A stretch of 7,985 nucleotides of DNA from an uncultured Dialister sp. (GCA_900543455.1 UQRR01000090.1:1-7985); one strand, 5' to 3'. Shown: positions 1 to 5,054, counted from the first letter of the stretch. A program made the numbers and translations. The notes: generated by a model from the sequence alone, not told the origin.

Positions 1-109
1 ATGCTAAAACACCAACATGGAATTTACGGCTATAATTTTTAGATATTTGCCATGTCTACCTTGACAGGGGCTGATCAATATCAAGCTGCGTTTTTTGTTT
101 GCCATTTTC

Positions 110-126
110 CTAGTCACCAGCCACTA
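110..126 (-). repeat. Short heptad array at the 3' end of the substrate-binding protein gene
   Basis: Read on the minus strand, the stop codon TAG (126-124) is followed directly by TGGCTGG (123-117) and TGACTAG (116-110). These are two units of the same 7-bp degenerate repeat seen at other gene ends in the window. The TAG itself completes a GAACTAG unit. The array is oriented with the gene. No hairpin-plus-T-run terminator follows on this strand before the window ends. Confidence 0.6.
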
Positions 127-1284
127 GTTCAGCGTCACATACTTTCCGCCATCGACCTTGAGGAGGACGAGGTCGACATCCGGATCCCCGGAGTTATTGA
201 AAGTCATCGGTCCGACAGCAGACTCGAAATTCTTTACATTTGCGAGGGCCTCTCTGACCTTCTTCGAATCCGTTGTGGTGCCGGCATCTTCCATCGCTTT
301 CGCTGCGAGCTTCACAGAGACATAAGCGCAAGCTGCGAAGTTGTCCGGATCGTGATTGTACTTCGCCTTGAAGTTCTTCACGAAGTCTTTGGTCGCCTGG
401 CTGTTGCGGTCAGCAGACCACATAGAGGAGACATACACATTGTCAGCCGCTGCGCCAGCGATCTTGATGAGTTCCGGCGAAACGAAGCCGTTATCTCCAA
501 GGACAGGCTGATTCATTCCCATTTCTCTCATCTTCTTCAGGATGAGGCCGCCTTCCTGATAGTAACCGGCAACGACGACCGCATCCGGATTCACATTGTG
601 GATCTTCGTCAGCTGCGCGGAGAAGTCCGTATCCTTATCTGCGAAGGTTTCCGTCGCGACGATGTTCACGCCCTCCGCTTCGAGCGCCTTCACGAAGGTC
701 TTGTAGGCAGAGACCTGATGCTCGTTGTTGTTCGAGTAAAGGACAGCCACATTCTTATAGCCGAGGAGCTTGTGCGTTTTCTGCACGGTCTGCGGGATAT
801 TCTTCGACTCCGGCACGCAGTTTCTGAACATGTAGTCACCGATCTCGATGAGGCCTTCTGCGGTAGTCGCTGCGCCGAGGAGCGGGATCTGCGCCTTCTG
901 GAAGAGCGGTCCGACCGCTTTGTATTCACCGGAAATCAGGGGGCCTACGACCAGCACCTTCTTCGCCGCGATCATCTTCTGCGCCGCGCTCACGCACTGC
1001 TGCACATTGCCCTTCGTATCCGCCATTTCGACATCGAAGTGGATCTTGCCTTCCTTATTCACTTCTTCGACCGCCAGATCAAAGCCTTCCTTCTCCGCGA
1101 GGCCATACGAAGCAACGCCGCCCGATACGCCATTCAGGAAACCCACCTTTGCCACCTTCGCGCCTGCTGCCGGCTTCGAAGCGCTTTCCTTGCTTCCATT
1201 GCCGCCGCATCCTGCCAGACCTGCCATCGCAGCTGCCAGCATCAGTCCGAGTCCTGCTCTCTTCATCATTTTCTTCATTTCCAT
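124..1284 (-). CDS. Branched-chain amino acid type ABC transporter substrate-binding lipoprotein (LivJ/LivK family)
   Basis: This 386-residue protein is the extracytoplasmic ligand-binding subunit of a LIV-type (HAAT) ABC importer, which captures a branched-chain or related amino acid and delivers it to the membrane permeases. Residues 1-26 form a lipoprotein signal: basic MEMKKMMKR, a hydrophobic run, then the lipobox LAGC with Cys26 as the lipidated residue. The mature part has the periplasmic-binding-protein type 1 look: VGFLNGVSGGVASYG near the start, an LAVEEVN helix, VVGPLISGE and GDNGFVSPE. The start at 1284 was chosen because AAAGGAG (1293-1299) lies 8 nt upstream; a TTG ten codons earlier overlaps that site and is less likely. 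The gene lies behind a triple-module T-box leader with a probable isoleucine specifier, which supports a branched-chain amino acid ligand. No permease or ATPase genes are in the window. The exact ligand is inferred. Confidence 0.93.
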   Translation of the reverse strand: MEMKKMMKRAGLGLMLAAAMAGLAGCGGNGSKESASKPAAGAKVAKVGFLNGVSGGVASYGLAEKEGFDLAVEEVNKEGKIHFDVEMADTKGNVQQCVSAAQKMIAAKKVLVVGPLISGEYKAVGPLFQKAQIPLLGAATTAEGLIEIGDYMFRNCVPESKNIPQTVQKTHKLLGYKNVAVLYSNNNEHQVSAYKTFVKALEAEGVNIVATETFADKDTDFSAQLTKIHNVNPDAVVVAGYYQEGGLILKKMREMGMNQPVLGDNGFVSPELIKIAGAAADNVYVSSMWSADRNSQATKDFVKNFKAKYNHDPDNFAACAYVSVKLAAKAMEDAGTTTDSKKVREALANVKNFESAVGPMTFNNSGDPDVDLVLLKVDGGKYVTLN

Positions 1285-1360
1285 TTTTAGTTCTCCTTTG
1301 GTTGTCAATAGCAAATCGTTCTTGATTGTTTGTTGTGTGTCATGTGTTATTTAGGAAATC

Positions 1361-1392
1361 AGGAAGGAGGTGGCGTATCCTATCCCCTTCCT
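1361..1392 (-). promoter_or_regulatory. Leader hairpin containing an anti-Shine-Dalgarno-like sequence
   Basis: Downstream of the third terminator, AGGAAGGGG (1392-1384) can pair with CTCCTTCCT (1369-1361) in a 9-bp stem with one G-U pair. The 3' arm contains CACCTCCTT (1372-1364), identical to the 16S rRNA anti-Shine-Dalgarno region, and could instead pair with the AAGGAG of the gene's own ribosome binding site. Whether it has any role is unproven. Confidence 0.3.
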
Positions 1393-1395
1393 CAT

Positions 1396-1457
1396 AAAAA
1401 AGCGCCTCCGATGAGAATACTCTCATCGGAGGCGCTTGGGCGCGGTACCACTCCGGC
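1396..1457 (-). terminator. T-box decision module 3: antiterminator and intrinsic terminator
   Basis: The antiterminator pairs CGGAG with CTCCG and has a GCGC/GCGC inner helix around the TGGT bulge. The terminator is the strongest of the three: a perfect 16-bp stem (1436-1421 with 1416-1401) closed by a GTAT tetraloop and followed by a T-run to 1396. This is the last gate before the gene, about 112 nt upstream of its start codon. Confidence 0.88.
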
Positions 1458-1487
1458 TTATCACTCACCATCCGCAGATGATCCAAG

Positions 1488-1541
1488 AAAAAAGTCCCTG
1501 CCCCGAAAGGGCAAGGACGCTTTTGCGTGGTACCACCTTGC
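1488..1541 (-). terminator. T-box decision module 2: antiterminator and intrinsic terminator
   Basis: The antiterminator has a perfect GCAAGG/CCTTGC lower helix and an ACGC/GCGT inner helix flanking the TGGT bulge. The terminator pairs GTCCTTGCCC (1518-1509) with the complementary arm down to 1494, including one G-U pair, and ends in six T (1493-1488). The preceding AGTATAAATGCA (1550-1539) closely matches AGTATAATGCA in front of module 1, which supports origin by duplication. Confidence 0.87.
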
Positions 1542-1574
1542 ATTTATACTCTGCCAAGGGTCATACCGGAAATC

Positions 1575-1626
1575 AAAAAGCCCCTGTCCACTCTGGGACA
1601 GGGGCGAGATCGCGGTACCACCCTGC
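1575..1626 (-). terminator. T-box decision module 1: antiterminator and intrinsic terminator
   Basis: The antiterminator pairs CAGGG with the following CCCCTG around the TGGT bulge and an inner GCGA/TCGC helix. The competing terminator is a perfect 10-bp stem, GCCCCTGTCC (1605-1596) with GGACAGGGGC (1589-1580), loop of 6, followed by five T (1579-1575). The two share the CCCCTG strand and are mutually exclusive. This is the module directly after Stem I and Stem III. Confidence 0.88.
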
Positions 1627-1811
1627 ATTATACTTTAATGGCTATTCCGTAACGGGGACATCCGTCCCAGCCTACTACCTTCGGCCGGGAAGCTCACGAG
1701 TGATAGACCACGGATACGTCGCACCGGTTTTCACCATCCACCGGCTCTCTGAGGCTTCGAACTTCCGATTTCCTCTCGTTCACAGCATGTACTTGTTTGA
1801 ACTTGATTGCA

Positions 1812-1840
1812 AGTATAACGGATACACGCAGGTTTGTCAA
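1812..1840 (-). promoter_or_regulatory. Promoter of the T-box leader / substrate-binding protein transcript
   Basis: On the minus strand a perfect -35 TTGACA (1840-1835) is followed after 17 bp by a -10 TATACT (1817-1812). The start of transcription is expected near 1805, about 25 nt before the Stem I base of the T-box. It is the only convincing promoter for the minus-strand gene. Confidence 0.88.
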
Positions 1841-1897
1841 ATGGAAATTTTTGAGCCTTGCGTTTAAGGTTTTGGATTTAGCGGGTCCAACAGGTGT

Positions 1898-2262
1898 GGT
1901 ACGGCGCATAACAATTTGAAAGCAGAGATGAGTGGCTGGGGTTTAGGGATTGGGAGTGACCGGTGACTAGTGACTGGGATTCTTCGCCATCGTCATCCCG
2001 AGCGTAGCCGAGGGATCTCTACTGCGCTGCGGGAATCAGCGTGTATGCGCCGATGAAAAACGATATCTTGGTGTTGTCTCACATCAGGCAATGAGCGTTC
2101 TGCCATAGAGATTTCTCGGCTACGCCCCTCTGACGACGGCGCGAAGCGCTATCAAAATTCCCCGGCACTTCCTAATTTTATGCGCCGTACCTTCACTCCT
2201 CACGCCTAACTAGAGCGTAGAACTTTCATTCACAATCAAGGGACGGTACGCCCCACAGACCA
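1898..2262. repeat. Composite intergenic repeat, copy A (interrupted by a MITE-like unit)
   Basis: This gene-free stretch carries the family's landmarks in the plus orientation. TTTGAAAGCAG begins at 1915, and a heptad array follows at 1926-1977 (AGATGAG, TGGCTGG, GGTTTAG, GGATTGG, then TGACCGG, TGACTAG, TGACTGG). The block corresponding to the GCGGCGC hairpin is degenerate here (CGGCACTTCC...TGCGCCGTAC, to 2190). A CTCC-type inverted heptad run follows, and the ATCAAGGG...ACGCCCC core lies at 2235-2255. A 14-bp perfect inverted repeat, 1898-1911 against 2178-2191, brackets most of it. No ORF of credible character lies inside. Confidence 0.75.
1991..2136. mobile_element. MITE/REP-like inverted-repeat unit nested in repeat copy A
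   Basis: The left arm 1991-2021 (CGTCATCCCGAGCGTAGCCG onward) is matched in reverse complement by 2106-2136. CGTCA at the tip, GCGTAGCCGAG and ATCTCTA are shared, so about 23 of 31 positions pair. Roughly 84 bp lie between the arms and encode nothing. The arrangement is a short non-coding element with terminal inverted repeats. The motif family 'GTCATCCCGAG...GAGGGATCT' is a dispersed repeat type I recognise from other bacterial genomes. I see no clear target duplication. Confidence 0.55.
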
Positions 2263-2285
2263 CCCTTCGACTCTTTCATCATTTA

Positions 2286-2306
2286 GTACCTTGCATTACA
2301 AAGTAC
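2286..2306. promoter_or_regulatory. Probable PadR operator
   Basis: A near-perfect palindrome, GTACCTTG (2286-2293), CATTA, CAAAGTAC (2299-2306), with 7 of 8 arm positions matching, covers the -35 box of the padR-operon promoter. A second GTACCTTG half-site at 2303-2310 is a direct repeat 17 bp on and reaches toward the -10 box. PadR-family repressors commonly bind such palindromes and control their own operon; its use here is inferred. Confidence 0.6.
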
Positions 2307-2319
2307 CTTGTGATATAGT
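2291..2319 (+). promoter_or_regulatory. Promoter of the padR operon
   Basis: TTGCAT (2291-2296) and TATAGT (2314-2319) are separated by 17 bp and lie 72 bp before the padR start codon. The palindromic operator overlaps the -35 box, so repressor binding would block polymerase. Confidence 0.7.
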
Positions 2320-2390
2320 ATTAGCAGATGAGAACCAAGGTCGCCTATGCAATCAGCATTTTTCCTAGAATTCTAAAGAAAGGAGCGATC

Positions 2391-2714
2391 ATGAACGTCC
2401 AACTCAAGAAGGGAGTGATGGAGATCGTCGTGCTCTCCATGCTCCGCCGAAAAGACTTCTACGGTTACGAGCTGGTGACAGAGATTTCCAAATACATCGA
2501 AATGTCTGAAGGCACCATTTACCCGCTCCTCAACCGTTTCAAGAAGGATGGACTCGTCGATACCTATCTCGCCGAGTCGCACAATGGCCCGCCCAGGAAG
2601 TACTACCGCATCACCGACAGCGGGCGCAAAGAATTCAAAGAGTCTGTCAGAGAATGGCAGGAATTTAACAAAGCCGTACAGAAGCTCATACAAGAAGGAG
2701 GCGAGCCTCAATGA
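2391..2714 (+). CDS. PadR family transcriptional regulator
   Basis: This 107-residue winged helix-turn-helix regulator is the size expected for the short PadR subfamily. The N-terminal helices contain LSMLRRKDFYGYELVTEI. The recognition helix region is SEGTIYPLLNRFKKDGL (39-55), and the wing leads into the family signature PPRKYYRIT (67-75). A short C-terminal helix (78-101) would dimerise the protein. The start at 2391 follows AAAGGAG at about 6 nt; an in-frame ATG 63 nt upstream lacks a ribosome binding site. Its stop overlaps the next ATG as ATGA, so translation is coupled. PadR genes next to a DUF1700 membrane protein are a common Firmicutes pairing, usually involved in envelope stress or membrane functions. 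The palindrome over the promoter suggests autorepression. Confidence 0.93.
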   Translation: MNVQLKKGVMEIVVLSMLRRKDFYGYELVTEISKYIEMSEGTIYPLLNRFKKDGLVDTYLAESHNGPPRKYYRITDSGRKEFKESVREWQEFNKAVQKLIQEGGEPQ

Positions 2715-3319
2715 ACAAAACAGAATTTTTAGACCTTCTCCGCTACTATTTCAGAAATGCGAAGAAGAGCGAGGTGGAAGAGATCCTCGCTGACTACGAA
2801 GCCCACTTCGAAGAAGGAAAGAAGCGCGGGCTCGCCGAAGAGGCCATCGCGAAGGAGCTCGGAAGTCCGAAGGACATCTATGAGTCCTACGCTTCTGAGG
2901 GCGTCGTCGATGAGAAATCCAAAGGCGTGCGCTTCACCGATGACGCGAAGGAAGCCGCGAAGGAAGCTGCGACCACAGCGGCCCGCAAAGCGAGCGAAGC
3001 CTGGGACGAAGTCAGCCCGAAGCTGCCCGCAGCCGCGGAAAGGGCGGCGCATCTCACCTCACGCCTGCTCTATGGCGCCAGCCTTCTCCTCGCTCTCATT
3101 CTTATCTGCGCGACCCTCCTGGTCCTTGCCCTCATCTCTATCGAGTTCGCCCCGCTCCCCGGCGTCATGCCGCTGCCCGGCCTCCACCTCATGACGAAGC
3201 TCTCCATCGGCGTCGCAGGCCTCTCCGCCGCGCTTGCCATCTTCTTCATCGGGCGAGAAGGCAGCCGCGCCCTGCAGGATTCCTTTTCCAAAGAAGAGAA
3301 AGGCGGTGAAGGAAAATGA
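2711..3319 (+). CDS. DUF1700/HAAS-domain membrane protein
   Basis: This 202-residue protein opens with the DUF1700 (HAAS) domain at about 1-62. The signs are MNKTEFLDLLRYYF, the acidic helix EVEEILADYEAHFEEG and the KELGSPKDIYESY motif. An Ala/Lys/Glu-rich helical linker (78-112) follows. Two hydrophobic segments, about 119-144 and 163-181, would anchor it in the membrane, and the tail is charged. It overlaps padR by ATGA at its start and the next small gene by ATGA at its end, so the three are one translationally coupled unit. Such proteins are thought to act with the neighbouring PadR regulator, probably as a membrane partner that signals through the HAAS domain, but the biochemical role is not established. 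The usual DUF4097 companion is missing here; a small exported protein occupies its place. Confidence 0.87.
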   Translation: MNKTEFLDLLRYYFRNAKKSEVEEILADYEAHFEEGKKRGLAEEAIAKELGSPKDIYESYASEGVVDEKSKGVRFTDDAKEAAKEAATTAARKASEAWDEVSPKLPAAAERAAHLTSRLLYGASLLLALILICATLLVLALISIEFAPLPGVMPLPGLHLMTKLSIGVAGLSAALAIFFIGREGSRALQDSFSKEEKGGEGK

Positions 3320-3633
3320 AAAAGATCGTCGTCTGCATCGCACTCGCGATCATCTCCATGATGAGCGCCGCGGCCTCCTTCCTCGTGAATGATGCCCCTG
3401 CCTATAGAGACTGGGCACAGATGAACCGCCCAAAAATCATGGAAACCTTCGGGAAGGATAAAAAAGATAAGCTGGACAAACGGGACAAAATGCCCCCGCC
3501 CGCAGCCCGTCCCAGAAAAGAAGAACAGCGCGCGCCCATGATGAATCCGTCCAATCCCAAAATGGAAGACAAAGACCACCACCAGAGCGCGCACGACAGA
3601 GCAGGCGCGCCGAAGGAAGAGGGAAATCAGTGA
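3316..3633 (+). CDS. Small exported or membrane-anchored charged protein
   Basis: I do not recognise a family for this 105-residue product. Residues 1-20 (MKKIVVCIALAIISMMSAAA) are a signal peptide or N-terminal anchor. The remainder is hydrophilic and probably disordered, rich in Lys, Asp, Arg and Pro (KDKKDKLDKRDK at about 48-59, then PPPAARPRKEE), with no cysteine outside the signal. It starts inside the ATGA overlap with the DUF1700 gene behind GAAGGAAA, so it is the third gene of the padR operon. Its stop codon TGA (3631-3633) is also the first three bases of an 11-unit heptad array, so the repeat provides the gene's end. The export signal and operon membership are well supported; the function is unknown. 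Confidence 0.75.
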   Translation: MKKIVVCIALAIISMMSAAASFLVNDAPAYRDWAQMNRPKIMETFGKDKKDKLDKRDKMPPPAARPRKEEQRAPMMNPSNPKMEDKDHHQSAHDRAGAPKEEGNQ

Positions 3634-3707
3634 CTAGTGACGAGTGACTGGTGACTAGTGACTGGTGACTGGTGACTGGTAGCTAGGGATGAGTGGCTAG
3701 GGATTAG
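3631..3707 (+). repeat. 7-bp tandem array, 11 units, starting at a stop codon
   Basis: In strict 7-bp register the units are TGACTAG, TGACGAG, TGACTGG, TGACTAG, TGACTGG three times, TAGCTAG, GGATGAG, TGGCTAG and GGATTAG. The first TGA is the stop codon of the preceding gene. Because 7 is not a multiple of 3, the TGA and TAG triplets fall in all three reading frames. Confidence 0.9.
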
Positions 3708-4019
3708 GTTTGCGATACGAGAAAAACGCTAGTTTCAAAACTCCGCGGCGCTTCCATATTTTGATGCGCCGCACCACCACTCCTAACTCCTCGCTCCTAA
3801 TTCCTCATTCGAGCAAAGCTTTCATACGGAATCAAAGGGCGCCCCGCCCCATGAGCTAACCATGAAGTTTGAAAGCAGGGATTAGGGATTAGTGGCTAGG
3901 GATTAGGAGCCTCGAGTGACTTGTGACTAGTGACTTGAATACTACTTTCGGGCATCGCCCCATATATATTTGCGGCGAAGCCGCCACCTTCATTCCTAAT
4001 TCCTCATTCCTCATTTTTT
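3708..4019. repeat. Composite intergenic repeat, copy B, with a second half-element
   Basis: This gene-free region carries the full repeat. A TTTGCGATACGAG block (3709 on) is about 44/47 identical to copy C. The hairpin GCGGCGC (3745-3751) / GCGCCGC (3766-3772) follows. Inverted CTCCTAA-type heptads run from about 3779 to 3811. Then come the ATCAAAGGGCGCCCCGCCCC core (3833-3850), TTTGAAAGCAG and a fresh plus-strand heptad array (3879-3906 and 3917-3937). A second GC hairpin, GCGGC-GAA-GCCGC near 3972-3984, is followed by more inverted ATTCCTC heptads ending in TTTTTT (about 4014-4019). That T-run could end plus-strand transcripts of the padR operon, but the stem is irregular. Confidence 0.8.
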
Positions 4020-4112
4020 CTCCCCTTCCCTTTCCCTGCGTTTCTATATATACTGAGTACAGCAGATTTTTTATGCGGCTCCCTGCCGCCCTGAAAGAAA
4101 GGATGAATCATC

Positions 4113-4385
4113 ATGAAAAAACTGAATGTACTCCTCACCGCTTCTCTCTTAGGTCTTGCCCTCACGGGCACCGCCCTCCTCGCTGACACCGCGAGCGCCA
4201 AGGATCCATCGCCGCAGAATACCCAGCAGGCAGAGGCCAAGAAGCCCGCCCAGCGCGAGCTGAAAGACTGGGAGAAGAAGTATTACGAACTTCATCCGGA
4301 TCAGCTGAAGAAGGATGAAGAAAAAGCCCATCCAGAAAAGAAACGTCATACCGATGAGGATGACGTAGAGTGGCATCGCTTGTGA
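4113..4385 (+). CDS. Small secreted charged protein
   Basis: This 90-residue protein of no recognised family starts with a clear Sec signal peptide: MKKLNVLLTASLLGLALTGT and the cleavage motif DTASA before Lys30. The mature 61 residues are highly charged, with an E/K-rich helix-forming centre (DWEKKYYELHPDQLKKDEEKAHPEKK) and an acidic C-terminus DEDDVEWHRL. It has four histidines and no cysteine. AAAGG lies about 10 nt before the start at 4113. A TATACT at 4049-4054 could be a -10 box, but no good -35 accompanies it. The next gene, 90 bp on, encodes a second small exported protein with the same TASA cleavage site, so the two may be distantly related and co-transcribed. Location is well supported; function is unknown. 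Confidence 0.75.
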   Translation: MKKLNVLLTASLLGLALTGTALLADTASAKDPSPQNTQQAEAKKPAQRELKDWEKKYYELHPDQLKKDEEKAHPEKKRHTDEDDVEWHRL

Positions 4386-4400
4386 TGTCAGGGAATGCGC

Positions 4401-4438
4401 TGTTTCATGAGTGCCTGTCTTGAAATCCTAATGAAACA
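4401..4438. promoter_or_regulatory. Perfect 8-bp inverted repeat between the two small secreted-protein genes
   Basis: TGTTTCAT (4401-4408) and ATGAAACA (4431-4438) are perfect inverted copies separated by 22 bp, lying 37 bp before the next start codon. They could be an operator or an mRNA hairpin. No T-run follows, so it is not a standard terminator. Confidence 0.35.
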
Positions 4439-4475
4439 CGCCTGAAACTCGTCTTCCCCCGAAAGGAGCCCCATT

Positions 4476-4850
4476 ATGACTACCATCAAAAAACGCTTCC
4501 TGATCGCAGCCTGCGCGCTTGCCTTCTTATCCGCCGGAGCCTTTGCATGGAATACTGCTTCAGCAGCGGACATCGATACCGAGAGTCGTGACTACCACAT
4601 CGCTCTCCATGAAGCCGAGCATCCGGGAGATCCCCTCCCGCCGCCGGAATACCGCCATCACAAAAAGCACAAGAGATTCCACGATCACTGGGACAAAGAA
4701 GAGCGGGAATTCCACCACAAGCGCCCGCCCTGTGTCAAAGAGGGCGATACCACGTATCGTGACAGAAGAAACGAATGCCGCCCCAAGGAAAGCTATAAGA
4801 AACATCATCAAAAATATCATAAGGACTGCCCCTTCGGGAAAGAGGACTAA
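4476..4850 (+). CDS. Secreted His-rich small protein with three cysteines, possibly metal-binding
   Basis: This 124-residue protein has a signal peptide (MTTIKKRF, hydrophobic core, NTASA cleavage before Ala31). The mature 94 residues contain 13 histidines, many paired (HH at 61-62, 80-81 and 110-111; HKRFHDH at 65-71), along with abundant Lys/Arg. Cysteines are at 86, 101 and 118. A central Pro run (PLPPPEY) precedes the His cluster. The composition suggests metal binding, polyanion binding or a cell-surface role, but no family is recognised. The start follows AAAGGAG at about 8 nt. It lies 90 bp after the other small secreted-protein gene and is followed by a strong terminator, so the pair probably forms one transcript. 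The odd number of mature cysteines would allow dimerisation or metal ligation. Confidence 0.8.
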   Translation: MTTIKKRFLIAACALAFLSAGAFAWNTASAADIDTESRDYHIALHEAEHPGDPLPPPEYRHHKKHKRFHDHWDKEEREFHHKRPPCVKEGDTTYRDRRNECRPKESYKKHHQKYHKDCPFGKED

Positions 4851-4852
4851 GG

Positions 4853-4882
4853 AAACGCACAGCCGTGAGGCTGTGCGTTTTT
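4853..4882 (+). terminator. Intrinsic terminator of the small secreted-protein genes
   Basis: A perfect stem AAACGCACAGCC (4853-4864) / GGCTGTGCGTTT (4869-4880) closes on a GTGA tetraloop and runs into five T. It begins 3 nt after the stop codon. Confidence 0.93.
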
Positions 4883-4900
4883 GGCGTAAGGGGAATGTAG

Positions 4901-4928
4901 CGACTGGTGACTAGGGACTGGTGACTGG
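4901..4928 (+). repeat. Short heptad array (4 units)
   Basis: CGACTGG, TGACTAG, GGACTGG, TGACTGG in 7-bp register, 18 bp beyond the terminator. It has no attached GCGGCGC hairpin or core, so it is a solo remnant or seed of the repeat family. Confidence 0.75.
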
Positions 4929-4968
4929 CGGCCGCGGAGTGCGTGGCTAAAACTTGTATAAACTTTCT

Positions 4969-4997
4969 TTTACATGACGGCAATTATATAGTACAAT
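4969..4997 (+). promoter_or_regulatory. Promoter of the GGDEF/HD-GYP gene
   Basis: TTTACA (4969-4974) and TACAAT (4992-4997) lie 17 bp apart. The 5' untranslated region would be about 50 nt and ends with AAGGGGAG, 7-8 nt before the start codon. It is too short to hold a GEMM c-di-GMP riboswitch. Confidence 0.75.
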
Positions 4998-5054
4998 GAA
5001 AGATAATAAACTCATCCGGAAATCAGGAAGAAAAACACAGAAGGGGAGTACGAC

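Larger units (their letters stand above)
1396..1805 (-). promoter_or_regulatory. T-box riboswitch leader with one Stem I and three tandem antiterminator/terminator modules
   Basis: This is a transcribed leader upstream of the substrate-binding protein gene that senses uncharged tRNA. The Stem I base is ACGAG (1779-1775) pairing with CTCGT (1700-1696). The AGAGAG bulge motif (1750-1745) precedes a CCGGT/ACCGG apical hairpin carrying the conserved GGTGAAA-type loop. The triplet before the closing strand is ATC (1704-1702) followed by A, the position and context of a specifier codon, so tRNA-Ile is the predicted effector. A Stem III-like ACGG/CCGT helix sits near 1665-1647. Then come three T-box motifs: AGGGTGGTACCGCG (1624-1611), AAGGTGGTACCACG (1539-1526) and GGAGTGGTACCGCG (1454-1441). 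All keep the TGGT bulge that pairs with an ACCA tRNA end, which fits a tRNA with discriminator A. Only 34-35 nt separate each terminator from the next T-box, so there is no room for further Stem I domains. Confidence 0.92.

Noticed and set aside
1..109. Possible end of an insertion sequence or C-terminus of a plus-strand gene (open frame ending at 42), and a weak hairpin before TTTTTT near 91-96
   Set aside because: Only 14 codons are visible with no recognisable motif, no confirmed terminal repeat, and the hairpin is short; nothing here can be supported.
52..1290. Long plus-strand open frame of 412 codons opposite the substrate-binding protein gene
   Set aside because: It is the antisense of a clear lipoprotein gene, has a low-complexity His/Arg/Leu-rich translation without any domain, and lacks a ribosome binding site.
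1330..1867. Several open frames across the region upstream of the binding protein gene
   Set aside because: They run through the T-box stems and terminators on the opposite strand and have no protein-like composition.
3631..3707. Possible CRISPR-like array
   Set aside because: The units are contiguous 7-mers without spacers, so it is a simple degenerate tandem repeat.
3923..4186. Plus-strand open frame of 87 codons
   Set aside because: It begins inside the heptad repeat, overlaps the well-supported small secreted-protein gene in another frame, and has no ribosome binding site.
4998..5054. A GEMM c-di-GMP riboswitch upstream of the GGDEF/HD-GYP gene
   Set aside because: The untranslated leader is only about 50 nt and shows none of the required paired structure.
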